NCBI GenBank assembly: GCA_039704465.1
Contig: JASFAU010000001.1
Location: 1-64,000 of the forward strand
Direction: 5' to 3'
From: Plasmodiophora brassicae
Taxonomy: Eukaryota; Endomyxa; Phytomyxea; Plasmodiophorida; Plasmodiophoridae
Length of the DNA: 64,000 bases
Part shown: one piece after another, positions 1-9,874 of the stretch
Layout of the letters: each line of letters starts with the position of its first letter
Numbering within the stretch: the stretch's first letter is position 1
Program-made: the position numbers and the translations under genes
The notes under the pieces: model-generated
Told to the model about the DNA's origin: nothing
What the model saw: only the letters and a program-made list of their open reading frames with translations
Database searches by the model: none

Positions 1-1020
1 TTTCGGACGCTTTATTATTGCAGCCCCCGTCTATCCGAATTCGATCCGATTCGAAGCAGATAGTGGCGAATTAAATCACAACACGATTGACGTCGGTTTC
101 CGGATGATCCGATCACTGGTCTTCGCTCAGGAGCTCTTCGGACTTTTCGGACGCTTTATTATTGCAGCCCCCGTCTATCCGAATTCGATCCGACTCGAAG
201 CAGATAGTGGCGAATTAAATCGCAACACGATTGACGTCGGTTTCCGGATGATCCGATCACTGGTCTTCGCTCAGGAGCTCTTCGGACTTTTCGGACGCTT
301 TATTATTGCATCCCCCGTCTATCCGAATTCGATCCGATTCGAAGCAGATAGTGGCGAATTAAATCACAACACGATTGACGTCGGTTTCCGGATGATCCGA
401 TCACTGGTCTTCGCTCAGGAGCTCTTCGGACTTTTCGGACGCTTTATTATTGCAGCCCCCGTCTATCCGAATTCGATCCGACTCGAAGCAGATAGTGGCG
501 AATTAAATCGCAACACGATTGACGTCGGTTTCCGGATGATCCGATCACTGGTCTTCGCTCAGGAGCTCTTCGGACTTTTCGGACGCTTTATTATTGCAGC
601 CCCCGTCTATCCGAATTCGATCCGATTCGAAGCAGATAGTCGCGAATTAAATCACAACACGATTGACGTCGGTTTCCGGATGATCCGATCACTGGTCTTC
701 GCTCAGGAGCTCTTCGGACTTTTCGGACGCTTTATTATTGCAGCCCCCGTCTATCTGATTTCGATCCGATTCGAAGCAGATAGTGACGAATTATATCACA
801 ACACGATTGACGTCGGTTTCCGGATGATCCGATCACTGGTCTTCGCTCAGGAGCTCTTCGGACTTTTCGGACGCTTTATTATTGCAGCCCCCGTCTATCC
901 GAATTCGATCCGACTCGAAGCAGATAGTGGCGACTGCAATCACAGCACGATTGACGTCGGTTTCCGGATGATCCGACCACTGGGGGTCGCTCAGGACTGC
1001 CGCGCCTGCACCGATTGCAG
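1..1020. repeat. 144-bp tandem repeat array (about 7 copies, truncated by window start)
   Basis: The block beginning TTTCGGACGC recurs at 1, 145, 289, 433, 577, 721 and 865, an exact 144-bp period. Copies 1-4 alternate between two variants (GATTCGAAG with AATCACAAC versus GACTCGAAG with AATCGCAAC), so the higher-order unit is a 288-bp dimer. Copies 5-7 are progressively diverged. Because 144 is divisible by 3, one plus-strand frame stays open and encodes a 48-residue repeat, but there is no non-repetitive coding sequence attached, and the frame is entered only by chance start codons. I read it as a minisatellite or satellite edge. A repetitive protein cannot be excluded because the array continues upstream. 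Confidence 0.93.
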
Positions 1021-1400
1021 CGAACGCTGACGCTCGGTGCCGGCTGAGGCGAGGATGACCAGCACGCTCGGGGCACGCGCGTATCGACCTCATCGGCTTG
1101 TATTGGACAGTTCTGGGTGAGGCGACGTGCCGGCGGCGACTTGTCGATAGTAGGCAGGCGTTCGCATATCGATCGCCGGCAACTGGTGCTGGCGGGCGCT
1201 GTCGTGCTGGACGACCTGCGGGACGGGCAGGTGACTCTCGACAGGCCGACGGTGACTTCGGCGTGAAGGGCGGCGTTGGCGACCGGCAGCGTCGTCGGAT
1301 CGTCGGTCGCGCGGGCGACGCCCACCGTGGAGTCGGCGCCTTCTTCACGTTGGGATGACTCCACGTCTATGGCGTATACCGCCCTCCAACGGGCATGCGC
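1021..1400. repeat. Degenerate dispersed repeat, copy a
   Basis: This non-coding stretch shares blocks with copies at about 17,070-17,400 and 18,600-18,910. One shared block begins CGCTCGG(T/C)GCCGG and lies at 1,029, 17,096 and 18,616. Another block, containing GGCAGGCGTTCGCATATCG and a GCTGGACGAC core, lies near 1,150-1,230. The segment 1,270-1,345 also matches 15,090-15,150 in inverted orientation and 17,800-17,885 directly. No open frame is conserved between copies. Confidence 0.6.
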
Positions 1401-2277
1401 ATCGCGACCTCGTGTAGGAGGCGCCGGAGGACGGCGCACGCTCCATGGTGTATAGCGCATCCGCCCAGGCTACCTACCGCACGCCGCGCCGCCACACGCC
1501 ACCCGACCGCGTGCAAAATATCAACGGGGCTATTTTGGGAAGCGATCAAGCGTTTTTTGCGTAACCAAGACCAGGGATACACCTGTCATATCACCCTTTA
1601 CCATAACCCCTGTCCCGACACGGCCCGCCAACATTGCCGATCCGTTCCGGACTAGCACAGTCAGCTGTCCCGCCAGACCAGTCGTGTGTGTCCCAGAATA
1701 GACCGCGGACTTCCGGAGACCGTCACGGACTCCGGAGACGCAGTGGAGGGCGTGAGGCCAGACGGCCCGAAATAAACGAGACAGACAATAGTCACCAGAC
1801 AGGCAACCAGCAGTCAGACGACAGGCTGCTTGTCATAGACCGAGGGGCTAGGAGCGAGCTTCTCAACGAGTACGTCTCGAAGCTTGAAGGACGTCACAGA
1901 AACCAGCAACTTGCCCAGATTGCGACACGTTCTTCGCAATTGCAGACGAACAGTGGCACTTACGGCACCACGAACAGGCGTCCTGTTTCTGATTTTTAAT
2001 CTCCTTTCCAACGGTACCTTTGTTCCAGCTAACGGTGGCTCAAACGCGTTCAACACCCTAGTGTGACATTGGGCGGCAGACGCGGGACAACAGGATATAT
2101 TTATTTGCGTTTCGCTCGTCGTCGAATATCACCAGCCCTTAACGACGGCGATTGCAGACTCGAAACAGGAACAGGAACAGCGCTGCGATCCCAACCGTCC
2201 CCGACAGGTATGGCTGCGCGCTATAATATCAAAAAACTGTTCGCGAACATTATCAGCGAAAATCTACGGCTGAGGGC
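1401..2277. other. Non-coding spacer before the Ty3 element; contains a short dispersed motif
   Basis: No convincing gene is visible. Positions about 2,006-2,056 carry a block starting CTTTCCAACGGTACCTTTGTT and ending near GGCTCAAACGCG. It recurs with a few changes at about 19,699-19,752, just before the unknown palindromic repeat gene, so it may be part of the same repeat family. The last five bases (AGGGC, 2,273-2,277) are the left target-site duplication of the Ty3 element. Confidence 0.5.
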
Positions 2278-2364
2278 TGTCACGATCAGGCAAGCTGATG
2301 CAACGAACGCTTTGACGGACTGGCGAAGTCCGTCGCGGGGTTCGGGATTTATTCAGTTATCACA
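2278..2364 (-). repeat. 3' LTR of the Ty3 element (87 bp)
   Basis: This repeat is identical in all 87 positions to the 5' LTR at 7,719-7,805. On the minus strand it is preceded by a moderately purine-rich stretch (TAGAAGAGGA, about 2,371-2,380) that could serve as the polypurine tract. Confidence 0.93.
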
Positions 2365-2377
2365 GAATAGTCCTCTT

Positions 2378-5300
2378 CTAGCGATTGGGTCTCCGCCGGT
2401 TTCGGGAGCGAGGGCCAGGTTTATCGGGATATCGAGCATGAAATTCAGCAATCGCTTGGTCCAGGCCTCCTGTCCCATGGAGATTTGCCCGGTTCCCAGG
2501 TGCGATCGGACGGGAGTATCCTTCCCAATCTATGAGATATTGCAACCGCCCCGACCGGTATCGGGAATCCAAGATCGACTTAACGATGAACAGGGGCTGG
2601 TCGTCATCTTCCAATACAATGGGCGGCGGCGGTGGCTGTTGGCGATGTGGAAGGACATTAGGCGTATACGGTTCCAGCTGTGACACATGGAAGACGTTAT
2701 GTAGGCGCGAGGTAGGAGGCAGCTTCACTTCGTATGCGACGGGGTTAACTGTGCGAACCACTTGGAAGGGTCCCAGCAGACGGTCATCCAGTTTCCCGCA
2801 CGGGCGGCCAGTCGATAAGGTTCCACGCCTGAGCATGACGAGATCGCCCACCTGCAGTGGTGGTGGTTCGCGGCGACGGCGATCCGCAGAGCGCTTCATA
2901 GCGTCGACCGCCCGTTGCAGTTGGCCCTTCAAGTAGCGGCGAACCTTCTCAAGGAATTCGGCACGCTCATCGGCGGCTGGGTTACAGACTTGCCATTCCT
3001 GGGTCGAGGCTCCGTCACCCTTGGATGAAACCCGTAGTTGGCGAAAAACGGCGACATGCCGGTGGCCGAATGGTCGGCGTTGTTGTACGCGAACTCGGCC
3101 ATAGGCAGAAGTTGCAGCCAGTCGTCCTGCATGTAGCTAACATAGCAGCGTAAGTATTGTTCGAGGATCTGGTTCACGCGTTCCGTCTGGCCGTCGGATT
3201 CCGGGTGCCGGGATGAAGACAAGTTCCGTTGGATACCAAGACGGTCCAGTAAGTGCTTCCAGAAGGCCGACACGAACTGGGGCCCCCGGTCGGAGACGAT
3301 GTCGTCCGGTAGGCCATGCAGGCGGAATATCTGCTGCAAAAACAGGTCGGACAGCTCGACCGCTGTGAGGGTCTCCTTGCACGGAATGAAGTGGGCCATT
3401 TTCGAAAACCGGTCGACGACGACGAGGACCGAATCGTAGCCGTCGGAAACTGGAAGCTTGACAATTAGATCCATTGAGATCGATGACCACAGAGAACTCG
3501 GCAAGGGAAGAGGCAGCAGGAGCCCGGACGGTTTGTGGCGCGGAGACTTGCTTCTCTGACAAATGTCGCAGGATGAGACGTACAGTTTGACGAAGGCCCT
3601 CATGCCAGGCCACCAAAATTCACGCTGGACAAGCCCAAGCGTTTTGCGGATACCAAAGTGACCAGAGGCCCTATTATCGTGGAGTTGCCGGAGGATCTCG
3701 ATCTTGCATTCGTCTCCGGAGACGACCAAGGAGCGTCCTTTGTACAGGAGGCCGTCTCTCAGGCAATACTTCCTACCTTGAGGTCGGTCGAGCAGACCGG
3801 CAATCTTGGCGACGAACGGATCACTCGCTTGGTGTCGTCGGATACGGTCTAGGAGAGGCTCGGACGGAGCCGCCTCCGCGTGGACGGTGAACGCGTCCAC
3901 CACGGGGGGGGGACGGAACTAGGCGATGAAGCGGGAGCAGTTGGAGAGATTGTTGCAGGATGCCTTCTTCAGACGCCGTCGGGACGTACTCCGGCGGCGC
4001 GTCAAGGCGTCAGGTTTACCGTGCAAGCGGCCCGGTCGGTGCTGAATCATGAAGTCGAAGCCGCTAAGCAGTTGGGACCATCGGATTTGGCGCGGATTAA
4101 GCTTGTGGGTCGTCATGAAGTACTTGAGGTTGCGGTGGTCGCTGTGCACAAGTGTCTGATGTTCATCCGAATCCAGGAACTGGCGCCATTTCTCGAAGGA
4201 CGCAACAACGGCCAGGAGCTCTTTGTCGTAGACCGCATATCGGATCTCAGCGGGGTCCAGTTTCCTCGAAAAAGAACGCCAGAGGGTGTAAGTCCCCGTC
4301 ACGGCCCCGTTGTGAGAGGACCATGGCAATGGCGAAGTCGGAGGCATCCGTTTCAATCTCGCACGGCACGCTAGGATCGAAGTGGGCGAGGACCGGAGCG
4401 CGTGTGAACGCGCTCTTCAGAGTTGCGAAGGCGGTCGAAGCAGTCTCGTTCCAGATAAATTCGGTTTCCCCGCGAGTAAGGTTCGTCAGGGAAGTGCGAT
4501 CTCCGCGAAATGCGGGATGAACTTTCGGTAGAAGTTGGCGAACCCAAGGAAGACTTGCAGCCCGTGGAGGTCACGCGGCGGGGCCCACGCGAGTATTGTG
4601 TCTACTCGGCTGGGATCCAACCGGAGGCCGTCCTTGGACACTAAGTAGCCGAGGAATTCGACCTCCGGTGCGTCGAACAAGCACTTAGACAGTTTGGCCG
4701 TCAGGCGCGCGGAGCGTAGACGTTCGAGCACCAAACGCACGTGCTGTTCATGTTCCTCAGCATTCTTGAGAAAATCAAGATGTCGTCAAGGTAAACAACA
4801 ACGAAACGGTCAATGAAGTCGCTGAATGTCTCGTTCATGAAGGCTTGAAAGGATGCCGGGGCGTTGGCAAGCCCGAAGGGCATAACCAGGTACTCGAACA
4901 ATCCGTACGGTGTCCGGAATGCTGTCTTCCATTCGTCACCTTCGCGAATGCGGATCTGGTTGTACGCACTTCGAAGGTCGATCTTGGAAGACCGTTGCTT
5001 GACCGAGTGTCGAAAGCAGCTGGTCGATGAGCGGAAGTGGGTAACGGTTCTTCACGGTGACCGAGTTCAGGCCTCGGTAATCAACGCAAAGCCGTAACGA
5101 ACCATCCTTCTTCTTCGCGAAAAGGATCGGCGCGCCGGCAGATGAACGCGACGGCCGTATGAAGTTCGACTGGAGGTTATCTTCCAAATACTTCTTGAGG
5201 GCTACCTGTTCGCGGGGAGACAAGCCGTAGAGGCGACAGAATGGAGGCTCCGTCCCCGGTTTCAGGTCGATCGAGCAGTCAGAGGCGCGGTGCGGCGGTA

Positions 5301-6730
5301 AGGATGTGGCGGTGGCCTCGTCGAACACGTCGGCAAAATCCTGGTATTTTTCAGGTATCTTCGTCTGCTCTGACTCGGTGTCCTCGGTCCACGTATAATG
5401 GATGAGGTAGCACTGAGCGTCGTCCATGAGTGCGTCCAGGAACGGTTCGGCGTCGACTAGATGGATGGGAACGTTGGCCGCCAGAGGTTCTTCAGTGCTT
5501 GGTGCCGGCAAGGGAACGTGGTCGATCCGCGTCCCGTCGCCTTGATTAGAATCCGTGGGCCGTACGTCGCACGACGACTGTGGAGCATCTCCGGCTAGAA
5601 CGTCAGGGCCGGCGTTCGGCGGGGCGATCGGACAGGCGTCGTCAGATGACGTGTTTAGATAAGCACGAAGGTCGACGCGTGCGGGTTCGCGGCACATAGT
5701 GACGAAGGCAAGCGCCCAAGCGGCCGCCACGATGGATGAGCACATGAACAGGCTGACCACCTGGCGTGCCCTGGAACCGTCGTCCAAACGACAATCTGGT
5801 AGACGTCGACCGGCTCCCCGCCTGTGTCGCTGCTCCCGCGCCGGCGACGTTAGCCAGCCTGTCTGGTCGGGGAACGATTCGAGCTCGAGGCAGTTCGCAG
5901 GGGTGTTACCGGTGTCAGCCGTTTCCAGGTCGCCAGCGGCTTTGTCCTGAGTCTCAATTGCGGCTGTCGCCAGGACTCTGCCACCCGGCGTTCATCGTTG
6001 GCCGCAGGCGGCAATGGTGTCACGATCAGGTCTTGTGCGGAAGTTGGATCTGGATGTTGTTTTGTGTTAACAGGCGCCTGGGCGATGAGCGGAGCTGCAC
6101 TAGAGGCGTCAGGGCCGGATAACGGCAGTCGTCGTGTGGCGCAGCCACGCTTGCCTCGGTTGTCTCAGCTTCTGCATGGCCAGGATCCGCCACAGTTGTC
6201 GGCGTTGACGTTGACGGCGGGGGGCACTGGCGCGGCGAGACGAGCCGCCGGCGCCAATCCACATCTGGATTAGTCTGGGCTAGCCAGGGCAGACCCAGGA
6301 TGACGGGATAGGTCGGCGAATTGATCAGATTCAGGACGATCTCACACGAGAACTGGGCGTCCACCGTCGTTCTCAACGGCTGAGTCTCCTGTGATATAGG
6401 TGCGAGCTGGCGGCCGTCGACAACGCGGACAGGTATCGGACGATGCGTCGGGCGGGTAGGCAGAACGTGGAGCCGCGCGAAGGACCAGTCGATAAAGTTG
6501 CTAGTCGCGCCACAGTCGATCAAGGCCGTTGTCGAGATACTTTCGGACCCGGTGTATATGGTCATCGGAAGTACGAGATGCGGGACAGAGCGGGCGTGGA
6601 GAAACATGAGATCGCTTATTTGAACAGGGTCGGGTTCGGATGACAATGCAGAGTTTACTGGGTGGCCGGCGAACCCGTTGGCGGTCACCCTTGGACATTT
6701 CCCGGTGCAACCGGCGGCCGTTTCGGGCAA
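2378..6730 (-). pseudogene. pol: Pol polyprotein of Ty3 element, interrupted by frame changes
   Basis: Domains appear in Ty3 order on the minus strand. Aspartic protease is at 6,730-6,026 (IDCGATSNFID active-site region). Reverse transcriptase runs from 5,787 to about 4,486, with [10 protein letters not shown] carrying the catalytic Asp pair. RNase H is at about 4,480-3,919. The integrase zinc-binding region and DDE core are at 3,903-2,929, with catalytic residues visible in SMDLIV, SDRGPQF and SDGQTERVN. A chromodomain-like tail is at 2,932-2,378 (FIVKSILDSR...LIDWEGYS). The coding frame changes at least at about 6,020, 4,940, 4,740, 4,495, 4,360-4,290, 3,910 (an eight-G run) and 2,940. The protein therefore cannot be made from this copy as written. 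The integrase-chromodomain arrangement identifies a chromovirus, which usually targets chromatin. Confidence 0.9.
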
Positions 6731-7533
6731 TCCGCGATCCGGTGGCCATCTTCTTTGCAGTAGAAGCAGAGGCCGTCCTTGCGGGCACGCTCACGGGCAT
6801 CGGCGGCGACAACCTTCGGAACGGGGTAGCGCGGGCAGAGGTGTTTCGCCTTTTTGACCATCTCGTCGAAGTCGGTGATCATGTCCTCGAACAGTTTTTC
6901 CGACAAGGCGGTATGCAGCGACTTCCGGAACTTCGACGCGCGCCGGGCCGAACTCATCTTGAAGGTTGCATCCGCGCGCTGAAGCGCTTGATACAAATTG
7001 TTGAACATCAACACATGCTCTTCGACAGGTTCGGTCTGGGTGAGGTTGTCGAAGCACTCCTCCAGCTGTTCGAACGTCGGCACCGGAAACCATTTTGACA
7101 TCGCGTAGGACAGGTCGGCCATCGTGGCGTCGTCCGGCAGCCCGAAATAGACTTCCAACGCCGGGCCTTCCAGCGATCTAAGAAGGGCGCTGTGCGCCGC
7201 CGGCGGAAGGCGGGTCGTCGATGACGGGAGCTGCAGCGTCCTTGACAGACACTTCAGAAAGTCGCGGGAGTTCGTGGAACTGTCGCGAATACGCCCGGTA
7301 AAGCGGGGCAGGTGGATCTGGTGGTCGACGATGTGTCGGGATGTCGGCGACGGCTCGCTCGGCGGCATCTTGTCGGGCAGCGAGCGATTTATCGCTGTCC
7401 CAACGGCATCTTCGACCCGGTCGGCCACTACGGACTGCATAGCTTTCAGCTGGTGCAGCATGTCGCTGACAGTGAGCGTGAGGTCCCGCACTTGATCTGC
7501 CAGTGCGGCGATCTGGTCCTCGCTCGTTGTCAT
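6685..7533 (-). CDS. gag: Gag protein of Ty3 element (capsid plus CCHC zinc knuckle)
   Basis: This is a 282-residue open frame. I chose the ATG at 7,533 over an upstream GTG in the same frame. The N-terminus is predicted helical, followed by a retrotransposon Gag (capsid-like) region containing a PTFEQLEECFDNLTQTEPVEE-type helix (about residues 155-175). The C-terminus has a single zinc knuckle CFYCKEDGHRIADC (C-x2-C-x4-H-x4-C). It ends 46 nt inside the next frame, which is in the -1 frame relative to gag, so programmed -1 frameshifting is a possible route to Pol. Gag packages the element RNA into virus-like particles. The frame is intact, unlike pol. Confidence 0.88.
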   Translation of the reverse strand: MTTSEDQIAALADQVRDLTLTVSDMLHQLKAMQSVVADRVEDAVGTAINRSLPDKMPPSEPSPTSRHIVDHQIHLPRFTGRIRDSSTNSRDFLKCLSRTLQLPSSTTRLPPAAHSALLRSLEGPALEVYFGLPDDATMADLSYAMSKWFPVPTFEQLEECFDNLTQTEPVEEHVLMFNNLYQALQRADATFKMSSARRASKFRKSLHTALSEKLFEDMITDFDEMVKKAKHLCPRYPVPKVVAADARERARKDGLCFYCKEDGHRIADCPKRPPVAPGNVQG

Positions 7534-7569
7534 CGCGAACACACCGGTAGACGGACAGGAAACGGGACG

Positions 7570-7695
7570 GCAGGAACGGAGCGGGCGGAACGGAGCGGGC
7601 GGAACGGAGCGGGCGGAACGGAGCGGGCGGAACGGAGCGGGCGGAACGGAGCGGGCGGAACGGAGCGGGCGGAACGGGGCGGGCGGGACGGCGGT
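7570..7695. repeat. 14-bp minisatellite in the Ty3 leader
   Basis: Eight or nine tandem copies of CGGAACGGAGCGGG (plus strand) lie between the PBS and the gag start codon. The last copies are slightly altered (GGAACGGGGCGGGCGG). The array sits in the untranslated leader, so it may have expanded after insertion or act in packaging or translation; nothing in the sequence decides this. Confidence 0.9.
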
Positions 7696-7706
7696 GACCG
7701 TTGGTT

Positions 7707-7718
7707 AGTCCGTCAAAA
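7707..7718 (-). other. Putative self-priming primer-binding site
   Basis: Immediately inside the 5' LTR the minus strand reads TTTTGACGGACT. Eleven of these bases are the exact reverse complement of AGTCCGTCAAA inside the LTR (7,762 to 7,752). In the Tf1/sushi branch of chromoviruses the first 11 nt of the element mRNA fold back onto the PBS to prime reverse transcription. The geometry and length here match that scheme, so no host tRNA primer is needed. The self-priming reading is inferred from family knowledge; the complementarity is directly visible. Confidence 0.7.
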
Positions 7719-7805
7719 TGTCACGATCAGGCAAGCTGATGCAACGAACGCTTTGACGGACTGGCGAAGTCCGTCGCGGGGTTCGGGATTTATTCAGTTA
7801 TCACA
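7719..7805 (-). repeat. 5' LTR of the Ty3 element (87 bp)
   Basis: This 87-bp repeat is identical to 2,278-2,364. Read on the minus strand it begins TGTGATAACTGAATAAATC and ends ATCGTGACA. It holds an AATAAA hexamer 10 bases in. It also holds an 8-bp-stem hairpin (GACGGACT, 5-nt loop, AGTCCGTC) at 7,756-7,776. The inferred transcript start is at 7,762, because the 11 bases AGTCCGTCAAA from there are the exact complement of the sequence directly downstream of the LTR. That would leave a U3 of only 43 bp. Confidence 0.93.
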
Positions 7806-7986
7806 AGGGCGGGTGCATGTTGGCGATAACGCCGTTGAGAACTATCAGCAGTGGACCCCAATTGTTGCCAATCCGGCCCTGGACGCCGAAATAAAGCATA
7901 TACATGTGCAACCGTCTTTCTTGCAGCGACGAGAAACCAATCGCCTACGAGGGTCGTCGTGTCCTCTAGAAGTCCAACCAGCGTTA

Positions 7987-8244
7987 TCAAAATATAGCCA
8001 CGCGTAAATCGAGGCAAGAAGTACCGGCGGGTGGGGCGGCGGGCGGGGCGGCGGCACTAACGGCCTGGAGGGCGGCCAGGGCAACGTCGCGTGAATGGTC
8101 GGCGGCCGCGGCGTCACATTTCAGGCCCGGGAGGCGTGGGTCGTCCGGATTGGCGTCGCGGACGTCTTTGAGAGCCTTGTTCGCCGCCACGGCGTCGTCG
8201 TGCGCCTGCCTGAACAAGGCGAACGCGGCGTTCGCATCGGACAT
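7987..8244 (-). CDS. Small alanine/aspartate-rich open frame, function unknown
   Basis: This is an 85-codon minus-strand frame starting at an ATG. Its amphipathic composition (repeated ALF, AVAANKALKDV, ALAALQAV segments) looks more protein-like than neighbouring shadow frames. The last 15 residues lose this character, so a splice or frameshift may occur near 8,030. It could be the N-terminus of a decayed retroelement Gag. It lies between the Ty3 element and a possible MITE. Confidence 0.25.
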   Translation of the reverse strand: MSDANAAFALFRQAHDDAVAANKALKDVRDANPDDPRLPGLKCDAAAADHSRDVALAALQAVSAAAPPAAPPAGTSCLDLRVAIF

Positions 8245-8316
8245 GGCGAGAGACGATGACGACGACGAAAAACAACGGCAAACTGGAACAAAAGTCCGTA
8301 GAGCAACCGGGGCGAG

Positions 8317-8892
8317 TGGGGCTGCTTGAAACTGTACATTTGGAAGTACATTACATGAATTGGTTGATTTCGAGATAGTTTATTAATTAGTCAGATACCT
8401 CTCATTGGGAAACCGGTAGTTGTTAATTCCGCATACGCCCTTCAAAGTAACTCCAACAACATTCAATTCATGGCGTCGCGTGCTGCCCATGTGCTTGAAA
8501 TGTGCCAATTCCTGACTGAAGTGATGAAAAGTGCATGTTGTGGCACTTCCGCACATATGTGAGCCGAAGTGACAAAAAGTGCGCTCTAACCCAGGAATGT
8601 GTGGCATTCGAAACGCATTCGTGACGCATTTTGATACACATCGATACATCTGACATGAACTTGACCAGAAGTGTACACTAGCTAGTGTACACTTTCTGGC
8701 CACACGAGTACGCGCTACCTGGCGGCTTCATTGTACCAATTGCAGACACTACGCGAGTAGATGGTCGACGATAACTTCGTTCCGGTGATGTGATCTGTGA
8801 GTTCGTTGCCACAATAGTATATTACGCTGAGTTAAACAGTTCGAAATATAACTGTACACAAATGCGTTTGTGTTCACTTTCAAGCAGCCCCA
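8317..8892. mobile_element. Possible MITE: 576 bp with 15-bp perfect terminal inverted repeats
   Basis: TGGGGCTGCTTGAAA at 8,317-8,331 is matched exactly in inverted orientation at 8,878-8,892. The enclosed sequence is clearly more AT-rich than its flanks, has no coding frame, and contains internal palindromes, including a perfect 26-bp one at 8,669-8,694. I could not identify a target-site duplication next to the inverted repeats, which keeps the call tentative. Confidence 0.45.
8669..8694. repeat. Perfect 26-bp palindrome
   Basis: AAGTGTACACTAG is followed directly by its reverse complement CTAGTGTACACTT with no loop. The symmetry extends as CCAGA...TCTGG with one inserted base (8,665-8,699). 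It sits near the middle of the possible MITE. Confidence 0.9.
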
Positions 8893-9874
8893 GTGGTTTT
8901 GGGGTGATTCTTGACGATTAGGTACCGTATTCTTGCGAATAGATCAGGCGTGCGACGCCCGGCGAGGCTGGTGCGATGCCGGATCGGCAGGCGATGACCA
9001 GTCGCCCGAGCAGCTGATGATGATGCGCACTGCGCCGCTCAGCCGGGAATGGCGAGCGGCGGCGGTGCGGTGCTCGGCGCGCCGTGCGAGCAGGTCGCGG
9101 GGCGCTGGTTTTGATGTTGGACGGCGCTGGGCGCCGTGCTGCGTCGGATCGGGGGCGCCGTCACGGTAGTAAGTGGGCGGCCGACGCAGCACGGCGTGTG
9201 TTAGGTGGGCGTGGGGGACAGTCGGCTGGCTGGGCCGCTGGGGCCTGGGCGGGAGCATTCCGACCTGCAATCTCACCGAATGCACAATGTGCTCTGAACC
9301 TCGCCATATCGGCACGCACGTGACGTACTCGTATGAACCTTGCTTGAGTTGACGGTGTGAACACGGTGTCCGATACCTTTAGGGGCTTTTCTAATGTATT
9401 AGTGAGAAATACAAAGCGTCGTAGATTGGGTCGACAAACAGACTTTGGGAAGCTCAGGACGAGTAATGGCGGTGGCTGCGGAGTGCACCGCATCACGGCG
9501 GCGGGCGCCATGACCGCGCGCGGCGCTCTAAGTCGGCCGCACCGTGCCCATCTAGTGGCGACGGGACACGGCCGGGCGACGATGCAGGCGACGGCGCGTC
9601 CTGGTGCGACGACATGCATGCTTCATGCTCCGGTCCAGCATTGACTTCCGTCGACCGACCGACGGCGTTAGCAATACAGCGGAGGACGATGGCCGTCATC
9701 ATCATCGTCGGCGTGTGATGCTGGACGCGTCGACGAGCTCGGGCGGCGGCGTCTCTGCCTGGATCGGCGGTATCATCTTCGGGCATGATGGCGGCCTCCT
9801 CATGGTCGCCGTTCGCAATGCTGCCCCCGGCAGGGTCGGCGACGTCGTGTTCGCGATCGGCCGGCACGGGATCG
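8893..9874. other. Non-coding region downstream of the LINE, no gene seen
   Basis: Neither strand holds a frame with recognisable protein character. The stretch 9,500-9,874 lies 3' of the LINE coding remnant and may include its 3' untranslated region, but no poly(A) or simple-repeat tail marks an end. Confidence 0.4.

Larger units (their letters stand above)
2278..7805 (-). mobile_element. Complete Ty3/gypsy chromovirus-type LTR retrotransposon
   Basis: The element is 5,528 bp and is read on the minus strand. It is bounded by two identical 87-bp direct repeats (2,278-2,364 and 7,719-7,805) with TG...CA ends, and flanked by the 5-bp target duplication AGGGC (2,273-2,277 and 7,806-7,810). The order from the 5' end is LTR, self-priming-type PBS, a leader with a 14-bp minisatellite, gag with a CCHC knuckle, protease, reverse transcriptase, RNase H, integrase and a chromodomain-like tail. 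Identical LTRs imply recent insertion, yet pol is interrupted by several single-base frame changes, often near homopolymers. That suggests either rapid inactivation or base-level assembly errors. Confidence 0.95.

Noticed and set aside
1..1020. CRISPR array
   Set aside because: Repeats are directly abutting 144-bp units without unique spacers, in a eukaryotic sequence.
104..1030. 308-codon open frame across the 144-bp repeats
   Set aside because: It is a by-product of a repeat length divisible by three; no unique coding sequence or conserved domain is attached. Kept only as a repeat.
8669..8694. Palindrome as a transcription terminator or operator
   Set aside because: It has no loop, no T-tract and no adjacent gene, and the context is eukaryotic and repeat-rich. 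It fits a MITE interior better.
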